Origin: Lepisosteus oculatus
Taxonomy: Eukaryota > Chordata > Actinopteri > Semionotiformes > Lepisosteidae
DNA length: 64,000 bases
Direction: 5' to 3'
Assembly: GCF_040954835.1 (NCBI RefSeq)
Contig: NC_090696.1
Coordinates: 70,307,722 to 70,371,721 of the forward strand
Shown: positions 38,001-48,803 of the stretch, in pieces
Layout: each line of letters starts with the position of its first letter
Numbering within the stretch: the first letter of the stretch is position 1
Position numbers and translations under genes: made by a program
Notes under the pieces: generated by a model
The model's input: only the letters and a program-made list of their open reading frames with translations
What the model was told of the DNA's origin: nothing
The model's database searches: none

Positions 38001-40251
38001 AAATCACAATGTCATGGAGCTCAATGTGAACAGAAGTGTACCGATGTGCAAAGGCAATAGAGGTAGCAGAACACATAACTGTGACATGCACGCAATACTT
38101 AACTTCAATGTTACTCACTGTCAATATATTTTCAAGCTGCCACTGTTAACAGCATGCTAACATAATAGCTTCACAAAGCTAGAGACAAAGATGGAGATGC
38201 TTACTGTTACATATAGTTCCAAGAGTGTCATAGTCATCAACACTTTCACAAATAACTCTCCACTGCGAGAATACAGAGTTAGAACTGATCAGGTTTGGGT
38301 CAAAGTTACTTCTTGCTCCAAATAATTCGTCTGTGCAGATGTCACAGTTGTTTCCACCAATGGCAAAGTTCCAGTAAGGAAGAGCAAAGGACGGATCTTG
38401 AAGCATATCCTGAATTTTCAAGAAGAGTACACATCTCAATAAAGTATAACCCATTTTTCACAACTTCTCAGACTGATCTTTTGTTGTTGTTTTTTTTCTG
38501 GAAAAGGTCTGACTGGGCTAAGGTGTCAGAGCCTATCATTTTAACAATCATGAGAAAAGGAAAAGCAAATAGTTTAAGTTTAAGCTAAAAAAGACAATTT
38601 TATTCCATTTAGAACCAGCATTTTTTCTTCTATAGAAAAAAAGATAAAAGTATACCCATAACCTAATGGATTTTATTTACAGTACATAGGATTTTACAAA
38701 TTACTCAATTAAGTATGGATTTTGGCCAAATAAATAAAACAAAACAAAGTGTGGATTCACTATGCCACCTGACTAGTCAAATATTGATAACAGTATTACT
38801 ATAAAACATTTCTTTGCCCCTTTTTGAAAATATATATATTTGATTAAGGCTCCCCCCCTTTTCATATCAACACAAATATCTAAATTAAAATAAACCACTG
38901 GCTGTTAGCCATTTCTTTCTTTACACAAATCAAGCCATGCAGCTTTTCCTCACCTGCATGTCCATCTCAAGCTGTAGCAGGTGATACCTGTGCCAGGTAA
39001 GAAAGCCAGGACCCTCATGGGAAAAATCTACTCCTCCAAAACTCTGCTGTCCAGCTCCAAGGAATGTTTTGCTGACAGAATAATAGTGTGACCACACAAA
39101 AAAGTTGTATATGGTGATATTCTCAAACTGCACAGTGTTGCCATCCGGTCCAAAGATCTCCTGATAGCGTCTGGTTGCAATGACCAGGTTGGGGTGTACT
39201 GTACCCTTGGCTTGGTTTAATGCATTCACAAAAAATCTTTTTTCATCTGTGTTCATTTCCATAATATTTCTCCTAACTGCAAATAATGGAAAGGCAAGAG
39301 ATATTGTAATTACAAGACGTTCCAAAGCTTTTTAGGATTTGTTCCCTTTTCTAATTGATTTTTTACAATATGTAAGGTAAACAGTTTTTTTATCATGTTA
39401 CCTGAGTTCTGAAATTCATTTTAACTAACTTAAGAAAATCAACGATTTTATATTCCCAATAATGCTCTCTTGTATACGAAGAAGGTCTTATTTGAAATTT
39501 AAATAATTGTATAGATCTGTAATCTGTGAAATTTAAAAGGCAGAAAATGGCAAACGATTATACGAGTTAATACGATTCAACTACTGTATGAATCAATGCA
39601 GTCTACAGATATTCGTAACAGTGAAGCATGTACAGTATGGACATAAAGAACCCCATACATTAGTCGCTAAATTGCAGTAAAAGAGAAAGGGTAAAACGAA
39701 AACTTCAAAATCATTTTTTGTTAACAATCAAGTCATGACCGTTTTACTATTTAATAGCACACAGATGGCTGCAGATATTGGTCAAAAGACTTGTTGTTAT
39801 TTGAAAGATAACTTTCAAACTTTTGTTACCATTGGCAAACTCCAGAAAAGCAGAAATCAGTACTACTACAATTAATTTAGGATTTCGGAATTATCTTACC
39901 TATAGGGGTACGCTGGTCGCAGTCTATTCCGGTAAACCCATGCTTACATCGTCCGCAGTTATAACCCGAGAAGTTCCCATTGCACTGACAGCTACGATTG
40001 AAGAACCTAAGGGGCCAGCGTTCACGGTCGTCGAGTCCATCGTGTGGATACTGTGGTCCGTGTGGTCGACTGTCTGCATTTATTGCTACACACTGTCCTC
40101 GTCCTGTGCTAGACCCACAGCTGTCATTCGGTACCCCAGTTGGAGACGGACAGCACTCTCCACTGCGAAGTGTCTCTGGGGTTACACATTCTCTAGGAAA
40201 CTGGGAGCGTACAACGCCGCACAAGACAGCCAAAAACCAATACTTCCACAT
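34806..40251 (-). CDS. tyrp1: Tyrosinase-related protein 1, complete seven coding exons
   Basis: Exons on the minus strand: 40251-39900, 39276-38954, 38409-38205, 36935-36768, 36265-36086, 35600-35454, 35020-34806. They total 1590 nt, i.e. 529 aa plus TAA (human is 537). Residues 1-16 are a signal peptide ([16 protein letters not shown]), followed by a cysteine-rich EGF-like part (to about 112). Metal site A is His181, His204, His213 ([14 protein letters not shown]); metal site B is His366, His370, His393 ([20 protein letters not shown]). A single TM helix spans about 467-490. The cytoplasmic tail has the melanosome-sorting ExxxPLL motif at 501-507 and ends SVV. TYRP1 is a melanosomal membrane protein of the tyrosinase family, involved in eumelanin synthesis and tyrosinase stability; its sites bind zinc in the human protein. 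Whether this is teleost a or b copy cannot be told. Confidence 0.97.
35454..35600 (-). CDS. tyrp1: tyrp1 coding exon 6
   Basis: Acceptor TTGTTCCAG|ATGTTTC, donor TGGCCAA|GTAAGC, phase 1. Encodes [20 protein letters not shown] and the [10 protein letters not shown] block. Confidence 0.96.
36086..36265 (-). CDS. tyrp1: tyrp1 coding exon 5 (metal site B)
   Basis: Acceptor TTCAACTAG|GTTATAG, donor AGCCCTG|GTAATA, phase 1. Encodes His366, His370 and His393 and the [12 protein letters not shown] block. Confidence 0.96.
36768..36935 (-). CDS. tyrp1: tyrp1 coding exon 4
   Basis: Acceptor TTCCACAG|GCACTG, donor GTGGAAG|GTGAGT, phase 1. Encodes [20 protein letters not shown] and the [20 protein letters not shown] block. 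Confidence 0.96.
38205..38409 (-). CDS. tyrp1: tyrp1 coding exon 3
   Basis: Acceptor AAATTCAG|GATATGC, donor TAACA|GTAAGC. Encodes [19 protein letters not shown], the [19 protein letters not shown] segment and the [10 protein letters not shown] block. Confidence 0.96.
38954..39276 (-). CDS. tyrp1: tyrp1 coding exon 2 (metal site A)
   Basis: Acceptor TTATTTGCAG|TTAGGAG, donor CATGCAG|GTGAGG, leaving phase 0. Encodes residues 118-225 with His181, His204 and His213. A TACTGTA at 39197-39203 lies in native codons (GTVHP), so it is not an insertion. Confidence 0.96.
39900..40251 (-). CDS. tyrp1: tyrp1 coding exon 1
   Basis: ATG at 40251-40249 opens a signal peptide followed by [18 protein letters not shown] and the [13 protein letters not shown] and [18 protein letters not shown] blocks. 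Donor ATAG|GTAAGATA, phase 1. Just upstream of the ATG, TTACTTTTTTCGCAG|GG looks like an acceptor, implying a non-coding exon further upstream as in mammals. Confidence 0.96.
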
Positions 40252-40624
40252 CCCTGCGAAAAAAGTAAGTGTCCCCGCCTATCTTTGTTTACACTTACAG
40301 TCCTTACTGTCTTTAATGACGATAGCCTATGCAAACACAACAGCTAAATCAGATTTACAAAATATCCCTGTTTACTGTATGTTTGATAAATTACGCTTAA
40401 GTAAATTATTATTTTAGTTAAAGTAACGTGTTATTAATTTAAGGTTTAAGGGAGTGATCCCTTCTCATAATTAAGCCAGTGTAACTGATGTCAGTATAAC
40501 TGAGATTCTTTAAGAGTGTCTGAAATCTACTTTTGAAAGAATGATAATCCTACCTCCTAAATACATTCTTTTCACACAAATTGCTGGCTAGATTAATAAC
40601 CCCCTTCTGCAGATGAACAAATCC

Positions 40625-40660
40625 CTGCCTTAAGTACGAAATTAGCGCATGACTGCCAAG
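40625..40660 (-). promoter_or_regulatory. Candidate tyrp1 core promoter with M-box-like site
   Basis: On the minus strand AGTCATGCGCT (40654-40644) differs at one base from the M-box AGTCATGTGCT, the MITF site known in tyrosinase-family promoters. About 10 bases further on comes a weak TATA-like TACTTAA. A possible donor AGGAG|GTAGGA at about 40555 and the acceptor at 40254 would give a short non-coding first exon. The mismatch falls in the E-box core (CATGCG for CATGTG), which normally matters for MITF, so the call is tentative. Confidence 0.35.
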
Positions 40661-42396
40661 ATTGTTGATCTCCTCGTGATCACATCACATTTCCTACGTA
40701 ACGTCAGGATCAGGTAGGTTAAGGAAAAAATAAACCTAACTCAAACGTTTCGCTGTTGAAAGAGCCTAAGGGATGCCACAAAATCTGAAAGGTGCCTCAG
40801 AAGGACTTTTTTTCTACACGTACTGAAAACATACAGTAGAACGCCTCTGGCAACGCCTGTGTATTCACGCTGTACTGCAACAAGTAATAACCGACCATTT
40901 TCAAATTATAAAAATAAGACAATGCGTTTAATAATTCCACCAGCATTACACAAAGAGTCTGTGAAATGAGATTATCCGAATTGAAACAACGTCCAAATTT
41001 GAAGCTAATGCTCTTAACTTTATACCTCCAGGGATATTTTCATTTTAAGAGCTGCAGAGTCATTTGGCAGGATATCTACGTGACAAATCCCAACATTATT
41101 AACAACAACAATGATGATGATGATAAAAATAATATCACTTCCATTTCTTTAAATGTACCCCTACAAAATTGTGACTTACTGCTTACAATGCTGTACCAGT
41201 TCTCTTCTAAAAGCACCCAGGCTAAGCAGTATCTTTGGATATGTGTAAGTATGCCTGCCCATTTTATTTATAGATATAAGAATGAATTAAATATTAAAAA
41301 AAATCATAGATAATACTGTTTTATCAATGCTACATATATAATTCCAATAATTGCTATTCATATGATACATACATACTGTACAATTGGTAATATCTAAATT
41401 TGACCAACTTCAAATACAGGACTATGCTATGTACAGTATGACCATAGTTTCAAATCAGGTGTTTGATATTTGTATTGTTTGATATTGTATAAGGAAATAA
41501 AAAATAATAAATCAATGAAAGTAGTTGTTTTTATATAGAAAAGTGAGTAACATCTGACCTACTGTATGAAATCAATTGCAAAATAGTGGATTATGATGTG
41601 CCAAGTGTTACTACTGAGTTCCTTGCAGGGGATGTTTACTGTAAGTGAACTGCAAATGGAAGAATTTACAGTATAATGTAACACAACAAAATCATATGAG
41701 GATAAATTCGATTTAAAAGTAATAATTAGTAAATAATATTTGTATAACTAAAATAATAGCTATAATTTCATCATAACCTTTTTCACAGCATAAAACAAAA
41801 TTACAGGTAAGTAATTTGATGGGATTCTTACTGTTTTTTGTTTAAGAACCATTGTCTATATAATTAAGCCTTGCTTAGTCTTAAGTCAATTTTAGGCTCA
41901 CTCCATAAGTTTGAATTTTCAAACTGTGTGACAAATACAGTATATCACCCTGTAGTAGGGATATGTTTAATGAAATTGTAGAGCTGATTAATTTTGTAAG
42001 CACATCTCAGAATGGGGTTTCACAGTGGCATGGTACTGGAGCAAACACTGCAGTCTATACTAACTCACCTTCATGTGCTGTTATCCTCTCACTTTCTCAA
42101 GACATGTTGGCTAAATTAATTGGTGTTGCTAGATTGACTCTGTGTAAGGATGCTTGGAGATGGACTCACATTCCATCTAGGATCCACAACCATTGCCAGG
42201 AATAAGCAGCTTTCTGATAAAGGATTGATCTTCAGAACAGTATGCTGAAGTTAACTGTCTATTGCAGTGATGCAGAACTGCAGTCTTTGAATACAAAATT
42301 CTTGAAGTTTTTGCCTATATAGTATCTTTCCATAAGCAACTTAATAAGACCTAATAAAACTTTTTTGAGTTCTTGGATGGTGATGGAGTGTTGTGA
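40661..42396. other. Upstream flank of tyrp1, no gene seen
   Basis: AT-rich. Contains an (AAC/ATG)n-like short run near 41100-41125. Six TAC(A/T)GTA words fall between about 41371 and 41935. No exon was recognised. Confidence 0.45.
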
Positions 42397-42566
42397 AAAC
42401 TGGCCCTGGTGTGAGTGTGTGCATGTTTGTGTTTGTGTCTATCTGCCCTGTGATTGATTGGCATTCCATCCAGGGTGTACCCTGTCTTGCTCCTGTTGCT
42501 TGATGAGATAGGCTCTGGCTCCCTCACGACCCTGTATTGGGTACAGTTTCAAATTGGATGGATGGA
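42397..42566 (+). repeat. ATGGATGG-type fish repeat, 5'-truncated (copy C)
   Basis: CCCTGGTGTGAGTGTGTG, CTGCCCTGTGATTGATTGGC, CCATCCAGGGTGTACCCTGTC and a terminal AATTGGATGGATGGA match the 3' half of copies A, B and E in the same orientation. Confidence 0.7.
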
Positions 42567-42653
42567 CATATTATACAGCAGTTCAGGTGGGTAGCTGCGT
42601 CAGCATGCGTAGGGTGCAAAGGAAGAAGTAATAGGTTTATCCCATACTGAAAA

Positions 42654-42752
42654 AAATATTATATTATATTATTATATTATATTATATTTAGATTATATAT
42701 AATATATTTATATTATATTATAACATAAAGATTATATTATACAGTATATAAT
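42654..42752. repeat. AT-only low-complexity tract
   Basis: About 100 bases built of ATATT/TATAT units with partial palindromes (TATATTATATTATATT-like), able to fold back on itself. Probably an expanded simple repeat. Confidence 0.7.
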
Positions 42753-43133
42753 ATCAGGAATGCAATAGAAGAACAGAGTACACTAAGGCCCTTGTGGAGA
42801 GGAGGAATTCATCCCAATTGATCTATTGAGGTTTTCCCTGTTACAGTGAGAGAAAGACAGCATTGATTAGGAGTTTGCTAATGAGAAAACCACAAAAATA
42901 ATTTATGAATGGCAGAATTAAATGATCGTAGTTCTGCAGAAGTTTTGAATGGTCACATGGGGTTTGTATCAAAGACGTACCTTTGACTCACTGTAAGTTG
43001 GTTTTGGAAGCCTTTGGAGTATATAAATTTAGTATACAGTACAGTATGTTAATGTACTCAGTGTACAAATATAGTCTCATATTGTGTGGTTATTTGAGTC
43101 CATCAGGAATGGAATAAGCTAAATGTCCACAAT

Positions 43134-43295
43134 GACCATAGAAGACAATGAAATATGGAGGTATGTGAAGTGAGTGAGGAAGATGTGCTCGACAGAGACA
43201 AATGGAGAAGAGCAACCAAAGCAGCTGACCCCAGGACAGTCTGGGACTAAGGCTGTGAAAAAGAAGAAGAAGAAGAAGACCATAGAAGACAATGA
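43134..43295 (+). mobile_element. 5'-truncated RTE-like LINE end with 18-bp target duplication
   Basis: The 126 bases 43152-43277 encode, in one frame, EEDVLDRDKWRRATKAADP followed by RTVWD and a stop, then GGCTGTG and an A-rich (AAG)n tail. This is the usual C-terminus and tail of RTE-like LINEs. The segment is bracketed by perfect direct repeats GACCATAGAAGACAATGA at 43134-43151 and 43278-43295, the target-site duplication of target-primed reverse transcription. Confidence 0.85.
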
Positions 43296-44460
43296 TGGAC
43301 AATTCTTTGCAGGGTTCATTCGCCACAGGTGTTTCAGTTAAAACCAATCCTAATCTTTTACAAGTCTGTCATTGAAGTTTAATGTACTGCAACACACAAT
43401 TTGCGGAGGCTGAGTGTCACTTTGCAAAGGAAAATTGGAAATTTTAGAAGGTCTCCTCACTTTATAATGCAATAGTAACTCTTATGGCTTGCTTATTGTT
43501 TTTGTGCATGCATTGTAATGCTGAGTCATATCAATCCTGATGCTATCTCTGCTGTAGATGCTGTGCGATAGAAGCTGCATATCCTGATAGCATGTGTCAT
43601 CAACCCTTCTGTGCTTTTACAAAGGTTGAAGCAATACGTGCTTGGACAATTGGGATTTTCACATTAGGATATTATAAAAAACTAAACTGGCAATTGCAAT
43701 TGAAAAAACTCTTATTACATAAACACACTGGGACGTAACATGGTTAGTACACAGATTTACTGTAAAAGTGTTGTTGTTGAAAAATATTTGAGGTTCAACA
43801 ACAGGTTTGTCAAAAGTTGTAGGAGAACTAAGAGATTTGGTGTGAAGAAGTCATTTATTTTTATGTTTCATATACAATACCCTAGGTATTAAATGCAATC
43901 TTGTTGCTGAACAAAACAATGAATTTACTGTAGTTACGTAGTTTTCAGGATTTATACTATATGGTTGTTATTCATATGATTTCATTCAGAAAAACAATTA
44001 CAAAGATTTTGTTTAGCAGACTTTTACCGACATTATCTCATGGTCAGTTAGACAGTTTTCATAAATGGATCAGAAGAATTTCTTAGCCTATTATATTGAT
44101 TTCTAGGAATTTCTACACCATTCTAGAGCTAGAATGGTCTTTGGATGTTAAAGATTACATTGCAATGAATAACATAACAAGCTTCTCTTTTGTAGTCTCA
44201 ATTTTATTTTCTTTTAACCTCACGTTCTCTTTTCCCTAGAGGCAATTCTGGAATGACAAGTCTGCCAGATCTCTGAAACTGATATGCTAAAATGGATTAT
44301 TGCTTGACAATTTTATATTTTTCTTGAAAAACACAAGGAAATAATGTATTGTACATGCATACATGGATATACAATATAATAAAACATTCTGAAGATGAGA
44401 AAATGCTGAAAATGCTAATTTAATGTAATAAAACATGTCTTACTAACAATAAAATAATTA
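43296..44460. other. AT-rich intergenic
   Basis: No gene or named repeat recognised up to the Tc1 insertion; a TA at 44459-44460 is the Tc1 target. Confidence 0.45.
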
Positions 44461-46090
44461 CAGTGCCTTGCGAAAGTATTCGGCCCCCTTGAACTTTTCA
44501 ACCTTTTGCCACATTTCAGGCTTCAAACATAAAGATATACATTTTTTATTTTATGTGAAGAATCACCAACAAGTGGGACACAATTGTGAAATGGAACGAA
44601 ATCTATTGGATTTTTGAAACTTTTTTAACTAATAAAAAAATGAAAAGTGGGGCGTGCAAAATTATTCGGCCCCCTTGCGTTAATACTTTGTAGAGCCACC
44701 TTTTGCTGCGATTACAGCTGCAAGTCGCTTGGGGTATGTCTCTATCAGTTTTGCACATCGAGAGACTGAAATTCTTGCCCATTCTTCTTTGCAAAACAGC
44801 TCGAGCTCAGTGAGGTTGGATGGAGAGCGTTTGTGAACAGCAGTTTTCAGCTCTTTCCACAGATTCTCGATTGGATTCAGGTCTGGACTTTGACTTGGCC
44901 ATTCAAACACCTGGATACGTTTATTTGTGAACCATTCCTTTGTAGATTTTGCTGTATGTTTGGGATCATTGTCTTGTTGGAAGATAAATCTCCATCCCAG
45001 TTTCAGGTCTTTTGCAGACTCCAACAGGTTTTCATCCAGAATGGTCCTGTATTTGGCTGCATCCATCTTCCCCTCAATTTTAACCATCTTCCCTGTCCCT
45101 GCTGAAGAAAAGCAGGCCCAAACCATGATGCTGCCACCACCATGTTTGACAGTGGGGATGGTGTGATGAGGGTGATGAGCTGTGTTGCTTTTACGCCAAA
45201 CATATCGTTTTGCATTGTGGACAAAAAGTTCGATTTTGGTTTCATCTGACCAGAGCACCTTCTTCCACATGTTTGGGGTGTCTCCCAGGTGGCTTGTGGC
45301 AAACTTTAGACGAGACTTTTTATGGATATCTTTGAGAAATGGCTTTCTTCTTGCCACTCTTCCATAAAGGCCAGATTTGTGCAGTGTAAGACTGATTGTT
45401 GTCCTATGGACAGACTCTCCCACCTCAGCTGTAGTTCTCTGCAGTTCATCCAGAGTGATCATGGGCCTCTTGGCTGCATCTCTGATCAGTCTTCTCCTTG
45501 TCTGAGCTGAAAGTTTAGAGGGACGGCCAGGTCATGGTAGATTTGCAGTGGTCTGATACTCCTTCCATTTCAAGATGATCGCTTGCACAGTGCTCCTTGG
45601 GATGTTTGAAGCTTGGGAAATCTTTTTGTATCCAAATCCGGCTTTAAACTTCTCCACAACAGTATTACGGACCTGCCTGGTGTGTTCCTTGGTCTTCATG
45701 ATGCTCTCTGCGCTTTCAACAGAACCTTGAGACTATCACAGAGCAGGTGCATTTATACAGAGACTTGATTACACACAGGTGGATTCTATTTATCACCATC
45801 AGTCATTTAGGACAACATTGGATCATTCAGAGATCCTCGCTGAACTTCTGGAGTGAGTTTGCTGCACTGAAAGTAAAGGGGCCGAATAATTTTGCACGCC
45901 CCACTTTTCATTTTTTTATTAGTTAAAAAAGTTTCAAAAATCCAATAGATTTCGTTCCACTTCACAATTGTGTCCCACTTGTTGGTGATTCTTCACATAA
46001 AATAAAAAATTTATATCTTTATGTTTGAAGCCTGAAATGTGGCAAAAGGTTGAAAAGTTCAAGGGGGCCGAATACTTTCGCAAGGCACTG
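44461..46090 (-). mobile_element. Tc1-like transposon, near intact
   Basis: 1630 bp flanked by TA on both sides (44459-44460, 46091-46092). Ends are CAGTGCCTTGCGAAAGTATT and its complement. Terminal inverted repeats are about 215 bp (44461-44675, 45876-46090) and I find about three mismatches, so the insertion is young. An internal copy of the terminal motif (ATTATTCGGCCCC) at the inner end of each repeat gives the IR/DR arrangement. The transposase lies on the minus strand. Confidence 0.95.
44680..45699 (-). pseudogene. Tc1 transposase with one premature stop
   Basis: The frame from ATG at 45699 to TAA at 44680 is 340 codons, the usual Tc1 size, with a single internal TGA at 45534-45532 (codon 56). 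The N-terminal HTH region (residues about 1-55, KISQASNIPRSTVQAIILKW) lies before the stop, at the join to a second HTH segment (GRPSKLSAQTRRRLIRD). The DDE catalytic core follows: LWSDETK (first D), FQQDNDPKHT (second D), and SPDLNPIENLWKELK (third acid E). The stop is a probable CGA-to-TGA change at an Arg common in this family. The open part from codon 80 alone (260 aa) would lack the DNA-binding head. Confidence 0.92.
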
Positions 46091-46092
46091 TA

Positions 46093-47022
46093 TATAATAC
46101 AGAAAACCAAATGAAATACAAGTAGTTTATAATATAAACCAAATAGGAAACAATAAAGTCAGTGAACCTCCAAAACAATAACACTTTACTGTATTAAATT
46201 CTAAGATAATTAAGACAATGCATCTGTATTTTGCAATTTTTATATTTTTCTGTATTTTTTCTGTATAGATTTTTTTAAAGTAGATTTCTGTAACCGTCTT
46301 CATAGATCTATTTAAAATCATTTTGTAAGTCATTAATCACACTTAAATTCTAAAAGTAATATAGCCAAAAACAACTTTAAAATAAAAATGTGCCCTTATA
46401 CATTACCATTCATTATATCTGTGTTTGCATTCAAGAACATTACACAATGAGAGGAAGCCATTTGGTCTATTAAGTTTGTTTGGTTTATAGTAGATAAGTG
46501 TAAACTAGTCGTTATTCAAAAAAGACTAGACGAACACATAATTTCTTCAGTTGAGTGCAAACTCATAACTTTAATAAAGAAACTGAGTATAAAGCTACAA
46601 TGTAGACCTTTAAAGCGCTGATGTTCTGACATCATGTGGTTTGTCCTAAAGACTAGCATCCCTTGAAGGGGAATCCAGAAGAATGTCGGCTTTTATTTCC
46701 TGTTTTTCTTTGGGTATTGTCACCTCACATGAACCATTTGACGCAGTTCTGGGGAAAGACAAAAAATGCCTTCACAGTACAGAACAGATTTATTGGAATA
46801 TTTCATTGACCCACATAATTTTTAATGTTGAGTTTTATTCATTTTTATTTTGTGTCCCTGCAAATATAGGGCTGTAAAATAATATTCTAAAGAAGTCAGA
46901 ATGGATAAATTAGAGATCATCATGCAACGTCTTCTTAAAAAGTAAAACAAAAAATCAATTGGCTAAAACAGCACAATAGATGAAATATCATAGCAGCATA
47001 TGTTTATAGTACCTTAGGCTTT
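46093..47022. other. AT-rich intergenic
   Basis: No gene or named repeat recognised. Confidence 0.45.
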
Positions 47023-47305
47023 CATCCATCCATCCATTTTCTAACCCCCTTTTCAATTCAGAGTCACAGGGCAGTCAGAGCCTATTTCAGCAAGCAATGG
47101 GCACCAGGCAAGGTACACCCTGGATGGGATGTCAGGGCAGACACAGACAGAAACACAGACGCACCAAGGCCAGCTTTTCCAGAAGCAAATTATTGGGAGG
47201 AAACCCACACGAACAAACTCCATGCAGATTACAACCCAGGTCTAGAATTTAACCCAGGGCCCCGACCTGCAAGGGAGCAATAAATGCTAACCACTACTGC
47301 CCCTT
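47023..47305 (-). repeat. ATGGATGG-type fish repeat, near full length (copy D)
   Basis: On the plus strand it begins CATCCATCCATCCATTTTCT and runs through GGCAAGGTACACCCTGGATG, GGGAGGAAACCCACACGAAC, AACTCCATGCAGATTACAAC and AACCCAGGGCCCCGACCTGC to CTAACCACTACTGCCCC, so the element is on the minus strand. It keeps both the head and the ATGGATGG tail. Confidence 0.78.
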
Positions 47306-48678
47306 AGACTGTCATACTATTGGTTAATAAATTAATATGACAGTATATTTCAAAGTCTAATAAGTTACCTCAAGGGCATTATTAAAACCATTAAAAATGT
47401 TGCAAGTAATATGACTAATACCTTTCTGTATCATATGATTTCTGTGTACGAAATAAACATTCTCTAAAACACAAATTCATACAAACAGGTTTTTACATCT
47501 AATTTAGTTACATCTTGTATTTAAAATTAATTAATAATACATTTTTCCATTTGTTTTTTCACCCGTGGTAAAAAAAATTCAAGCGTTACCATGCCAAGAT
47601 ACTAACACGGGAAAGTATGCATGTGGATGGGTGGACTCTATTCAAAAAGCAAGTTTTCAAACCTAAAGATAATGTCATTAAGTATTTTCCTTCACCAGTT
47701 ATTTTCCGGTGACCTCCAAGAGCCTGGGAAGAAACAAATTTTGCTATTTCTGTAAGGTTTAGAGAAAATTCCCCCCAACAACACCCTGGTGGTGCTCTGC
47801 AAGTAGTGTACTGTATTTCTCACTTCAGCACTATACAGTACATAGTTAAATGCTAATGTCATCCATGTTCAAAATGATTAAGGATAGTAGAGCCCTATCT
47901 GTGCTGGGCATGAGGCACTCTAAAGCCTTTTTCTGTGCAGTTTTATTAAGCAAAGAATACATAGCTGAAATGCATTTGTGTTGTTGAAAGGAACGTTTTA
48001 CAACACCTTCCAAGAAGATCTCAAGAAACCCGTGCAATAATAAAAACACAGTATTGGCATTCCTTTGAAGTCCCAGGTTTAAAAACACTAGATGCCAGGT
48101 TTCTATTGCGAACTGGGTTAGTTCCTGAAGATATATAGAAAGGCTGGTGGATAGAATAAATACTGACTGATTTGTGTGCTTTTACAGTATGTGTGCATAT
48201 TTGTTAGAACAGAACTTGTGCCTACTGGTTTGGTTGAACATCCCCACCAGTGAGCGTGTTTTCATTGGACTCTCCATGAATTGTTTCTGCTGCTTCACTG
48301 TCTTCAATCATTTTGACTGCCATTGTCCTTCTGTAAATTATGATAGTTACAGTACATGCAACATTACTTAAATCTGTGAAAAACAGATAAAACTGTCAAA
48401 TTAAATTATAGTATTTATTTTCCGTTGAATTTTATATTGATTTGAATATTTGAGTCTAATTGAGTCATTTCAGAATCTTAATGAGTCACTTTAAATGCAT
48501 TGTTTAAAATACATATACAATGTTAACATATACAGTATTTTATATAAATCACAAAGGAATTATTTAAATATTTAGCAGGTTTTATTTTTACTATTACTGT
48601 ATGTATCAGTTAGCCCCAGTTTTGTATCAATTTTTGTAATGTGTAAAGTTGTTAATCATCTGCAGTAAATTACTAGTA
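47306..48678. other. Region 3' of the unnamed membrane-protein gene
   Basis: Likely contains the 3' UTR of the gene at 48679-52325; no poly(A) site is obvious. No other exon recognised. Confidence 0.4.
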
Positions 48679-48803
48679 TTACCTTATTCTTCTTTTCTTG
48701 CACTTCAAGCAATAAACAATAACCACAATTGTCTCCAAGACCAAGAGAACAGCTGCAGAAATTGCTCCAAACCTCCAAGCCTCAAGGCCTAAGGCAACCA
48801 CCT
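48679..48803 (-). CDS. Unnamed membrane protein exon 4 (TM helix and tail)
   Basis: Acceptor CCTCTTTTCAG|AGGTGG. Encodes VVALGLEAWR, a TM helix and CLKCKKRRIR before TAA at 48681-48679. Confidence 0.66.

Larger units (their letters stand above)
35021..39899 (-). other. tyrp1 introns
   Basis: Six introns of about 433, 485, 1269, 502, 544 and 623 bp separate the coding exons, numbered from the 3' end. The largest (36936-38204) separates coding exons 3 and 4. No repeat of a recognised family was seen in them. Several carry TAC(A/T)GTA words, for example at about 38681 and 39632. Confidence 0.85.

Noticed and set aside
39197-39203. TACTGTA inside tyrp1 coding exon 2
   Set aside because: It encodes native residues (G-T-V-H-P) in frame; chance occurrence.
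39823-40417. Open frames of 174 and 139 codons on the plus strand
   Set aside because: They are antisense shadows of tyrp1 coding exon 1.
42654-42752. Origin- or matrix-like AT tract
   Set aside because: Simple AT repeat with no supporting features; low complexity is the sufficient explanation.
44833-45510. Plus-strand open frames within the Tc1 element
   Set aside because: Antisense to the transposase; no independent support.
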